DNA of 39,845 nt, from NCBI GenBank assembly GCA_937925645.1, contig CALAMB010000013.1:1-39845 (forward strand), in the 5' to 3' direction. The first letter of the stretch is position 1; each line of letters opens with the position of its first letter. Positions 1 to 6,809 of the stretch are shown here, in pieces. The notes beneath the pieces were generated by a model, which worked only from the letters and a program-made list of their open reading frames with translations, searched no databases and was not told the origin of the DNA. A program made the position numbers and the translations under genes. The stretch comes from an uncultured Acidobacteriota bacterium. Lineage in GTDB: Bacteria > Acidobacteriota > JAAYUB01.

Positions 1-247
1 TGAATTGCACGGGCTGCCCCGCCGCGCCGGAGGATTTGGAACGGAAACCGGCATAGGACCCGCTTCGGACGAGAACGACATCCCCCGCCTGGACCTGGTC
101 GGCGGCGTGCTGGAGCGTCCGCCAGGGCTGCGACGACGATCCCGGGCCGCTGTCGCTGCCGGCGGGCGAGACGTAGTACGTCGCCGGCAGACCGAACACT
201 CCCGCCATCGCCACCATCAGCAGAATCCACCACCATCGGCAACGCAT
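1..247 (-). CDS. Exported right-handed beta-helix (pectate-lyase-like) protein, N-terminal fragment
   Basis: Only the first 82 codons lie in the window; the frame is open to the left edge. The start is ATG at 247-245, preceded by a clear GGAGGAG ribosome site about 7 bases upstream. A Sec signal peptide is visible (Arg-rich start, then WWWILLMVAMAGVFGLPA). The mature N-terminus reads TYYVSPAGSD, then PGSSSQPWRTLQHAAD and QAGDVVLVRSGSYAGF. This is the usual opening of bacterial exported parallel beta-helix proteins (DUF1565 / pectate-lyase-like fold), in which a Y-V-S-P-x-G-x-D segment precedes PW-T-Q-A and a GDxVxVxxGxY turn. It lies 65 bases downstream of the GT39-like gene on the same strand and is probably cotranscribed with it. 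The substrate cannot be told from this fragment. Confidence 0.75.
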   Translation of the reverse strand, partial: MRCRWWWILLMVAMAGVFGLPATYYVSPAGSDSGPGSSSQPWRTLQHAADQVQAGDVVLVRSGSYAGFRSKSSGAAGQPVQF

Positions 248-312
248 GGACTATCTCCTCCATTGAGTTCCAGGTTCGGTTCCCGCGCACACCGCCGCAG
301 TGCCGCCGGCGC

Positions 313-1896
313 TCAGTTCCAATGCTTGACCCGGGGCCAGAGCTCGCCGAGCGGGATCTTCGGGTCGCGGCCCACCCGGATGGTCAACCGCTCCTCAGCC
401 ATGGCCCACGGGTGTTCCACCCGCTCGGCTTCCTCCACGCGGTGGAAGACATCCAGGGCATCCTCCCGGCTCACCTGGAGCAGGATGACCACTTCGCCGG
501 TGCAGTCGCGCGGACCCCAAAGAAAATAACTCTGGTGGCCGGAGATGGCCTTGGGCAGGCCATGCCGGCCGCCGAAGAAATCGATGGCGCCCGCCTCGCC
601 ATAATTGCCGGCGAAAATGCAGGCCCGGCTCCGCTCCGCCTCCGGCAGGCCGTGATACACCCGGGCCACCGCCGCCACCATCTCCGGCCAGCCGAACATG
701 TCCCCGAAGTGCTGGGGGAGCGGCCCCTCGTGGGCCACCTCGGTCTTGAGGCGCTGCAGGCCCAGGGCCGCCATGTAGCCGGGAACCGCCTCCACGGGCA
801 GGACCGGCAGGACCAGCGGCGCCAGCGCCGCTCCTCCGGCCACAAGCAGCGCCGGATAGGCGCCTTTGAGCCAGCGGAGGGCGCGGCGGCGATCCAGCCA
901 GCCGGCCCACCAGACTCCGCCGGCGGCAAACAGCATCGGGTAGGCGGGTGCGACATAGTAGTGCTTCGCGTGCATGACGATCATCAATCCCAGGAACACG
1001 AGGAACGCCAGGCCGAGGTGGCGGTGGCGGCGGCCGGCCTGGTCGGCCAGGAAGAACCAGAGGCCGGCCAACCAGACCGGCAGGGTGAGCGGATTCATGA
1101 TGAGCAGCTGCTGGACCAGAAATTCCACCGGTGGATGGATGACGTTTTTGCCGGTGGCGCGGACGTTGCGCAGCAGTTCGAGCGTCGCCCAGTCGTGGCG
1201 CCATTCCCAGATCACGTTGGGCAGGATGATGACGACCGCCAGCGCCGCGCCGGCCCAGAACCACCGGCTGGAGAGCGCCCGCCGCGCCCGCGTCAGCAGG
1301 AGACCGGCCACGAGAGCGGCCGCGAAGAAAATCGTCGAGTGCTTGTTCATGAAGCCCAAGCCGAGCAGCGCGCCGAACCCCAACCAATAGCGCGGCTCAT
1401 CGAGCCGGACCGCCCGCAACGCGCACCAGACGGCCCCCATCCAGAACACCGGCTCCAAAGCGTTCATGGACAGCAGCGAATCGATGCCCAGGTAGATCGT
1501 CGCCGCCAGGGCGCAGAGCCCGGCCCAGAACACCGCCAGGCGGCCGCCGCCCAACTCGCGGGCCATGGCGCCGGCCAGAAACACCATGACCGCGCCGGCC
1601 ACCGCCGGGAAGAACCGGATGGCGAACAGGGAGTCGCCCAGCAGCGCGCGGCTCAGCCAGGCCATCCACGCGACCATGGGGGCGTGGTCCACGTATCCCC
1701 AGTCCACGTGTTCACCGCAGGCGAGAAAGTACAGCTCGTCCCGGAAATAGCCGTATTGGCCGTTGGTGAAGAAATGGATCAGCAGCTTGGCCAGCGCCAG
1801 CCAACCGGCGATGGCCAGCGGCGTCGTCCAATTTCTCCAGCGCGATGCGCCGGCGGGATCCGCCGGGGCCGTGGGCTCAACTGGCGTTCGGTTCAT
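313..1896 (-). CDS. GT39/ArnT-like membrane glycosyltransferase
   Basis: A 527-residue polytopic protein with about 10-12 hydrophobic helices. Near residues 40-65 it has the sequence YFRDELYFLACG followed by VDHAPMVAW. The R-D-E-L-Y motif in the first extracytoplasmic loop is the catalytic signature of GT39/PMT and ArnT-type enzymes, which transfer a sugar from a polyprenyl-phosphate donor on the outer face of the inner membrane. The reading frame could open at a GTG at 1917, but ATG at 1896 is preferred. A consensus promoter just upstream would place the transcript start at this ATG, and no ribosome site is present (see findings). The gene is followed on the same strand by the exported beta-helix protein. 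Donor and acceptor are unknown; the family call is firm, the substrate is not. Confidence 0.85.
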   Translation of the reverse strand: MNRTPVEPTAPADPAGASRWRNWTTPLAIAGWLALAKLLIHFFTNGQYGYFRDELYFLACGEHVDWGYVDHAPMVAWMAWLSRALLGDSLFAIRFFPAVAGAVMVFLAGAMARELGGGRLAVFWAGLCALAATIYLGIDSLLSMNALEPVFWMGAVWCALRAVRLDEPRYWLGFGALLGLGFMNKHSTIFFAAALVAGLLLTRARRALSSRWFWAGAALAVVIILPNVIWEWRHDWATLELLRNVRATGKNVIHPPVEFLVQQLLIMNPLTLPVWLAGLWFFLADQAGRRHRHLGLAFLVFLGLMIVMHAKHYYVAPAYPMLFAAGGVWWAGWLDRRRALRWLKGAYPALLVAGGAALAPLVLPVLPVEAVPGYMAALGLQRLKTEVAHEGPLPQHFGDMFGWPEMVAAVARVYHGLPEAERSRACIFAGNYGEAGAIDFFGGRHGLPKAISGHQSYFLWGPRDCTGEVVILLQVSREDALDVFHRVEEAERVEHPWAMAEERLTIRVGRDPKIPLGELWPRVKHWN

Positions 1897-1902
1897 GCCG
1901 CC

Positions 1903-1930
1903 ATGATACCGCCGCACCGGAGGATGTCAA
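1903..1930 (-). promoter_or_regulatory. Sigma70-type promoter for the GT39-like gene (possibly leaderless)
   Basis: Read on the minus strand, TTGACA (1930-1925) is followed after 16 bases by TATCAT (1908-1903). The -35 is perfect and the -10 matches 5 of 6. The expected start of transcription, 6-8 bases past the -10, falls on the A of the ATG at 1896. Confidence 0.6.
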
Positions 1931-1965
1931 CGGGCCGGTCTGTCGCGCCTTTCCCAAAAAATTTC

Positions 1966-1994
1966 ATGACGCCTTCGCCGTCCTGGCATATCAT
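1966..1994 (+). promoter_or_regulatory. Candidate promoter for the YheT-like hydrolase
   Basis: ATGACG (1966-1971), 17 bases, then TATCAT (1989-1994). The -35 is weak (4 of 6) and the -10 is good. The predicted transcript start near 2001 leaves about 25 bases of leader that includes GGGAGAAGG before the ATG at 2026. Confidence 0.4.
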
Positions 1995-2025
1995 CACCTC
2001 TCGATTTGGGAGAAGGCGCCGGATT

Positions 2026-3009
2026 ATGCCGCAGTTGACATCCTCTTGCTACCATCCGCCTCTCTGGCTGTGCAGCGGCCACCTGCAAACGATCTACCCG
2101 ACGCTCCGCCGGCGGGTGGCGGGCGTGGCGTACCGGCGCGAACGGGTGGAGCTGGCCGACGGCGACTTCGTCGACGTGGATTGGTGCCGCGGCGGGGCCC
2201 GCCGGGCGGCGCTCGTCTGTCATGGGCTGGAATCCAACAGCCGTTCCCATTACGTCCTGGGCCTGGTGCGCGCGCTGGTCCGGCGCGGCTGGGACGCGGC
2301 GGCGCTGAACTTCCGCGGCTGCAGCGGCGAGCCGAACCGCCTCCTGCGCTCCTACCACAGCGGCGACACGGGCGACGTGGCGGTCGTGCTCCAGCGGATG
2401 GCCAACGTCGGGTATCGCGACCTGGCCCTGGTGGGCTTCAGTCTGGGCGGCAATGTGGTGCTCAAATATCTGGGCGAACGATTCGCCGAAATGCCCAAAA
2501 CACTCCGGACGGCCGCGGCCGTGTCCGTCCCGTGCGATTTGGCCGCTTCGGCCCGCCGGCTGGCCCGGTGGTCCAACCGGCTGTACATGCGCCGGTTCCT
2601 GCGCAAACTGGATGAGAAGATGGCCGCCAAGGCCGCCCGATTCCCGGATCAGGTGCGGCTGGCAGATTTCGTCGGCATCACGACCTTCCAGGAATTCGAC
2701 GACCGCTACACCGCGCCGGCCCACGGTTTCACCGACGCCGCCGATTACTACGCGCGCGCGTCCTGCCTGCCGGTCCTGCCCGCCATCCGGGTGCCGACGC
2801 TGGTGCTCAACGCGCTGGACGATCCGTTTCTCACCACAAGCTGCCATCCGGCGGCCGCCGCCGAAACCAATCCATGCCTACTTCTGGAGACCCCTCGGTG
2901 GGGCGGCCATGTGGGCTTTATCCGCCCGGGGGGCGAGTATTACCAAGAAACCCGGATTGCAGATTTTCTCTCTGCTGGGGTGTGTGCCGCCGATGCCGTT
3001 GCGCGGTAG
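2026..3009 (+). CDS. YheT-family alpha/beta hydrolase
   Basis: A 327-residue alpha/beta hydrolase of the YheT / UPF0017 group. The N-terminal block PPLWLCSGHLQTIYPT is typical of the family. The oxyanion-loop segment CHGLESNSRS follows around residues 65-74. The nucleophile elbow GFSLGGN puts the catalytic serine at 139. LNALDDPF supplies the acid at about 265/266 and GGHVGF the histidine at 295. Length fits the family (about 320-340). The reading frame is open far upstream, but ATG 2026 is preferred because the conserved N-terminus begins there and a purine-rich ribosome site (GGGAGAAGG) sits about 10 bases before it. It is convergent with the M48 gene (26-base gap). YheT homologues are presumed carboxylesterases or acyl hydrolases; the in vivo substrate is not known. 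Confidence 0.9.
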   Translation: MPQLTSSCYHPPLWLCSGHLQTIYPTLRRRVAGVAYRRERVELADGDFVDVDWCRGGARRAALVCHGLESNSRSHYVLGLVRALVRRGWDAAALNFRGCSGEPNRLLRSYHSGDTGDVAVVLQRMANVGYRDLALVGFSLGGNVVLKYLGERFAEMPKTLRTAAAVSVPCDLAASARRLARWSNRLYMRRFLRKLDEKMAAKAARFPDQVRLADFVGITTFQEFDDRYTAPAHGFTDAADYYARASCLPVLPAIRVPTLVLNALDDPFLTTSCHPAAAAETNPCLLLETPRWGGHVGFIRPGGEYYQETRIADFLSAGVCAADAVAR

Positions 3010-3035
3010 TGTGCTTGTATTCTGCGCGGCGCCGC

Positions 3036-4838
3036 TCACTCCGCGAAACGGACCACCGTCCGGACGCGGTTATCCGCCACCTCCAGGGCGAAGGTGCGGT
3101 ACACCGCCAGTTCCCCGCCGCCGGTATGGATCAGCCGGTCGGGCGGACCGAAACGGTCCGTCCACGCCTGCGGATCGGTGACCGCCACGGCGCTGTCCTC
3201 AACCAGCTCTAAAAAATAATCAAGTTCCAGAACCCGCAGGCGGTCCCCCCGGTAGACGCTGCCGGCGAAGTCGCCCACATCGAACGGGGTTTTCCGCAGG
3301 GGTTTCAGCCGCTTCTCAAGTTCGTCGGTCACCTCCCCCACAGACAGCCGGTCGGCGTGAAACGCCTTGAGTTGGAGATCCCGGGCGGCCGCCGCCGGCT
3401 TGGGCGGCGGCAGCCCCAGGACGCGCCGAACCTCATCCGCGTAAGGTCCCGCCGGTTCGATCTGGAGAAATGCCTGCCGGGCCTCGTGCGCCGAGGCGGC
3501 CCGCCCCCGCTCGGCGAGGATGGTCGACAGGTTGTAAACGGCCGCGCTTTCGCCGGGACGGCGCCCGATGATTTCCTTCAACTGGTCGATGGCCGCGCCG
3601 GAAGTGCTCAGCCCGCTGGATTCCCCCAACAGGTAGAGCGCCACGGCCCTGGCCACTCCGGCCGACGCGGCGGCCGGGTTCAGCTTGTCCGCCTCTTCAG
3701 CGGCGGCGAGGGCCTGGGCGTACTGCCGGTCCAGGATGAGCGCCGCCGCCAGGTTCAACCGAGCCGGCGCGTACAGCGGATCCCGGTCGGCCGCTTCGCG
3801 CAGGCACCGGATCGCCTGCTCGATCCGGTTACGAAAGGCGGGGTCTCGAAGGTAGTCCGGCCCCTCCTGGCGCCGGAGTTCATAGCGCCGGGCCGGCGTG
3901 ACAGGATCCAGTTGCGTCGGCAGCATGAAGCGCGTGCTGTCCGGGTGATTCTGGAAAGCCGGCGCCTGCCGGGCCAGCGCGTAGTGACAGAATCCCAGGT
4001 TGTTGAACACCTCGCGACCCGGGAACCGGTGGCTGAACCGCTCCAGCAACCGCACCGCGTCCTCATACCGGCCCAGCTGGGCGAGCCGGACGCCGAAGTG
4101 GAACAGGTCCAGTTCCTCGGCCACCTGCACCATCTGGCTCTTCAGGAAGACGGCCCGGTCGGCCGCGGCGGGATGCTCCCCGCTTTCGGCGACGGCGTGC
4201 GGGAGTTGCCGCACCCACTGTTCGAAGAACGATGTGCCGCCCCCCACGATCACCGCCGGGTCATACCCGGCGACGGTCATGTAGATGAGACCATAACTGT
4301 CCGCCTGAAGCTCCTTGATGCGGACGATGTCCCGGATGGCTCCGCCGGAGGCCATCGCGCCGTCGGTTTGCTTCAGCATTTCCTCCAGCAGCTGGCGGCG
4401 GTCCTCCGTCCCGGGATATTTTTGGAGCGCCATGAACGCGGACCGATGCCAGAAATCGTCTTTGGCCAGATGCGCCAGCTCGTGGCCCAGCAGAAACGCC
4501 AGCCGGGCATCGCCGTCCGCGGGGGGCACATCCAGATAGCAGAGGCGCAGGCCACCGGCGGACATGACGATGCTGCCGTCAGGCAGGGCGACGGCGTGCG
4601 GATCGCCGGCGCCCCGGATCATGACGAGTTTGGGCAGCCGGTTGCCCTTCTTGTCAGCGGCAGCGGCCACCCGCCGGAACACCTGTTCCGCCCGGCCTAC
4701 GAGCGGATCGTCCTGGGCGGTCATCAGGCCGTAATTCCGGATCCACCAGCCCGCCGAGTCGGCGGGATTGGCGTCCTGGGCGGCCAGCGCGACCGCCCAG
4801 CCGGCCAGGATGACGCCCACGAGCAGTTGTCGACGCAT
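3036..4838 (-). CDS. Exported M48-family metalloprotease with TPR repeats
   Basis: A 600-residue protein with a signal peptide (MRRQLLVGVILAGWAVALAAQ), placing it outside the cytoplasm. The zinc site is GHELAH (His119, Glu120, His123), with the third ligand in KELQADSYG (Glu about 176). This is the M48/gluzincin arrangement also seen in BepA-type periplasmic proteases. The C-terminal half (about residues 230-480) is rich in TPR-like helices (LGRYEDAVRLLERF, YALARQ, YAPARLNLAAALI). ATG 4838 is chosen over the GTG at 4844: the GTG overlaps the upstream stop, whereas the ATG has GGGGAG five bases before it. It is the last gene of the CHAT - sigma - anti-sigma unit and is translationally coupled or nearly so to the anti-sigma gene. 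A role in trimming the anti-sigma domain or other envelope proteins is inference. Confidence 0.9.
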   Translation of the reverse strand: MRRQLLVGVILAGWAVALAAQDANPADSAGWWIRNYGLMTAQDDPLVGRAEQVFRRVAAAADKKGNRLPKLVMIRGAGDPHAVALPDGSIVMSAGGLRLCYLDVPPADGDARLAFLLGHELAHLAKDDFWHRSAFMALQKYPGTEDRRQLLEEMLKQTDGAMASGGAIRDIVRIKELQADSYGLIYMTVAGYDPAVIVGGGTSFFEQWVRQLPHAVAESGEHPAAADRAVFLKSQMVQVAEELDLFHFGVRLAQLGRYEDAVRLLERFSHRFPGREVFNNLGFCHYALARQAPAFQNHPDSTRFMLPTQLDPVTPARRYELRRQEGPDYLRDPAFRNRIEQAIRCLREAADRDPLYAPARLNLAAALILDRQYAQALAAAEEADKLNPAAASAGVARAVALYLLGESSGLSTSGAAIDQLKEIIGRRPGESAAVYNLSTILAERGRAASAHEARQAFLQIEPAGPYADEVRRVLGLPPPKPAAAARDLQLKAFHADRLSVGEVTDELEKRLKPLRKTPFDVGDFAGSVYRGDRLRVLELDYFLELVEDSAVAVTDPQAWTDRFGPPDRLIHTGGGELAVYRTFALEVADNRVRTVVRFAE

Positions 4839-4840
4839 GG

Positions 4841-5875
4841 TCACTCCCCGCGCATCAGCAGCGCGATATCCACCAGCGCCCGATCGGCCCGGCGGAACGC
4901 CGCGGCATTGGGAAACCCCGCACCGGCCTGACGGCGGATCTCATCGAATGCGGCGGCGACACCCGGCGGGCAGGTGGCCGCGGCCAGGCCGGCCTGCAGG
5001 CGGTCCATCTCCGCGGCTTTGAAGTATCCGCGGTCACCGGCGCGCGCGGCGATCCGGCCGCCCTGCACCCAGGCGCCGAGCTCCATTCGCACCGCGCCGC
5101 GCTGGCCGGCTGCGGCCAGGGTGCGCTCGAACAGCTCCGCGGGCATCACGGCGCCCGTTCCCCGGATGGCGGCTTCCGCCCGGGCGTACTCCACCTGGAG
5201 TTCGGCGCCGGTGACCAGCCGGTTCAAGTCGTTCCGGATATCCGCCAGCCGGTCCGCGGCCGCGGTCCGGTTGCCGGCCTGCGCGCTGCGTTCACCATCC
5301 ACCCAGGTCACGCCCAGGCGAAACCAGCCGGTTGCCGGCGTGCCGCTGAAACCGTACGCCGCGTCATCCGGCAGCTGGAGATCCGCCGACCAGGCGGCGG
5401 AGTCCGCTCCCGGCGCGGTCAGGGTCTTCCGGATGCCCGCCAGTACGCCGCCCGGACGGATCATCTCCGTTGGAGCGCCGTCACCGTCTGCCGCCGGATC
5501 AGGCGGTGCCGGCACCGGCGCAGGTTCGGTCACCGGCGCCACCGGTGTCGACTCAACGACCATAGCCGGCGCCGGCGCGGCCACCTGCACCGGCGCCAGC
5601 GCGACGAACGCGGCCGCCAGCAGCAGCATGGCCGCCGCCGCCGCGGGCACGGCCCAGCGGGAGACCGCCCGGAAGGCGCGAACGGGCGCGTCGGCCGGAT
5701 TCATCGCGCGCGCGTCGACCTCCTGACGGAAGGCGACGGCGCCCGCCGCCAGATCGTAGCAGTCGGGGCACCGGTCCAGGTGGGCGACGATTTCCTGCCG
5801 CCGGCGGTCGTCGAGCCGACCGTCGGCCCAGGCGGCCAGTTCTTCCAATTCAGGGCATGGGATGTGTTGCGGCAT
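4841..5875 (-). CDS. Membrane-bound zinc anti-sigma factor (zf-HC2 type)
   Basis: A 344-residue protein. Residues 1-50 hold a zinc-binding anti-sigma module with H32-x3-C36-x2-C39 (HLDRCPDCYD), preceded by ELAAWADGRLDD. It fits the zinc-associated anti-sigma (ZAS/zf-HC2) family, which binds ECF sigma factors in the cytoplasm. A single membrane helix follows at about 70-93 (WAVPAAAAAMLLLAAAFVALAP), then a Pro/Ala/Val-rich linker and a roughly 210-residue extracytoplasmic domain I do not recognise. ATG 5875 is chosen because GGAGG lies 8 bases upstream; the in-frame GTG at 5884 overlaps that ribosome site. The gene lies 67 bases after the ECF sigma stop and overlaps the start region of the M48 gene. 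It is the likely partner of that sigma factor. Confidence 0.85.
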   Translation of the reverse strand: MPQHIPCPELEELAAWADGRLDDRRRQEIVAHLDRCPDCYDLAAGAVAFRQEVDARAMNPADAPVRAFRAVSRWAVPAAAAAMLLLAAAFVALAPVQVAAPAPAMVVESTPVAPVTEPAPVPAPPDPAADGDGAPTEMIRPGGVLAGIRKTLTAPGADSAAWSADLQLPDDAAYGFSGTPATGWFRLGVTWVDGERSAQAGNRTAAADRLADIRNDLNRLVTGAELQVEYARAEAAIRGTGAVMPAELFERTLAAAGQRGAVRMELGAWVQGGRIAARAGDRGYFKAAEMDRLQAGLAAATCPPGVAAAFDEIRRQAGAGFPNAAAFRRADRALVDIALLMRGE

Positions 5876-5942
5876 GTCATTCACCTCCAGCGGCTCGGGC
5901 CAGCATGGCGTTCATCGTCAGTAGACGGCCACGCGGTTGCAT

Positions 5943-6809
5943 TTAGCGGGGTTTTTCATCGTTCTCCCCGCCGGCCGCCGCCGGATCAACGGTTCCGTCC
6001 GCGTCAAAAAAGTCCAGCGTCTTGCGCGCGTCCGCGCAGGCCAGCATCTCGTCGATGGATTCCCGCACCACCCGCCGGCGGACCAGGAGCTTTCGCAGCC
6101 GCTCCTGGATTTTCTCGAAGCGCCGATAGAGGGCGACCTGGTTGCCGCCGAACGACCGGGCCAGCTGGGCCACGGTCAAACCCTCGACATACCGGAACTT
6201 GATGAGCAGACGGTCCTCGGCGGACAGTTCCGCCAGCGCGTCGCGCAGGGCCGCGCTCAGGCGCGCGGACTGCTCCACGTGACGGATCCGGCCCAGTTCC
6301 TTCTCCGCCGATTGCCCGTGCGCCGCCAGACCTTCCACCAGCTCCAGCGGCACCAGCGTCGCGGTCCGGCGCAGGGGCAGATCCGCCGCCAGCCGGAACA
6401 CCGCGTCCCGGTCCAAAGCGCCGCCGCCGCGGGTGTTGAGAATCTGAAAGGCCTCGTCGAAGGTGCGCCGCCCGCGCACCATCAGTTTTTCCAACTCCAC
6501 TGCCAGGTCGCCGTGCTTGAGCGCCGCGGCCGACGGACGCCACCGGCCCCGCTCCTGGGCGATGTAGTCCAGCAGCAGCCGCTGCACCACCGTCACCAGA
6601 AAGGTCTGGACGCTGCTCAGGCCTCTGAATTTCCTGAGGACGTCGTAGTCGTTTTCCACCAATCGGACCAGCACCCGGGACCGGAACTCCTCCATCTCAT
6701 CCGTGGCGAGCGACCGGCGCCGGCCCACCCAGCCGATGACCCGCTCCACCAGCGGCATGTTCTGGCTCAGGAACCCTTCCGGATCGTGAATGGGCGGTTC
6801 TAGCGCCAT
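5943..6809 (-). CDS. ECF-like sigma-70 family RNA polymerase sigma factor
   Basis: A 288-residue sigma factor. Region 2 lies at about residues 10-85 (DEMEEFRSRVLVRLVEN, then FRGLSSVQTFLVTVVQRLLLD). Region 4 lies at about 195-245 (LSAEDRLLIKFRYVEGLTVAQLA, then a helix-turn-helix ending YRRFEKIQERLRKLL). The roughly 100-residue segment between regions 2 and 4 is longer than in a standard ECF factor of about 170-200 residues. A C-terminal tail of about 45 residues follows region 4. The start ATG overlaps the last 10 bases of the CHAT gene, so translation is probably coupled; its own ribosome site is weak. The anti-sigma gene follows immediately. Target promoters are unknown. Confidence 0.88.
   Translation of the reverse strand: MALEPPIHDPEGFLSQNMPLVERVIGWVGRRRSLATDEMEEFRSRVLVRLVENDYDVLRKFRGLSSVQTFLVTVVQRLLLDYIAQERGRWRPSAAALKHGDLAVELEKLMVRGRRTFDEAFQILNTRGGGALDRDAVFRLAADLPLRRTATLVPLELVEGLAAHGQSAEKELGRIRHVEQSARLSAALRDALAELSAEDRLLIKFRYVEGLTVAQLARSFGGNQVALYRRFEKIQERLRKLLVRRRVVRESIDEMLACADARKTLDFFDADGTVDPAAAGGENDEKPR

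Noticed and set aside
5..529. Plus-strand frame at the left edge
   Set aside because: It covers the start of the beta-helix gene and the end of the GT39-like gene on the other strand and encodes low-complexity sequence.
322..2025. Upstream extension of the YheT frame on the plus strand
   Set aside because: The extension is Gln/Arg/Pro-rich shadow sequence opposite the GT39-like gene; the conserved YheT N-terminus and ribosome site start at 2026.
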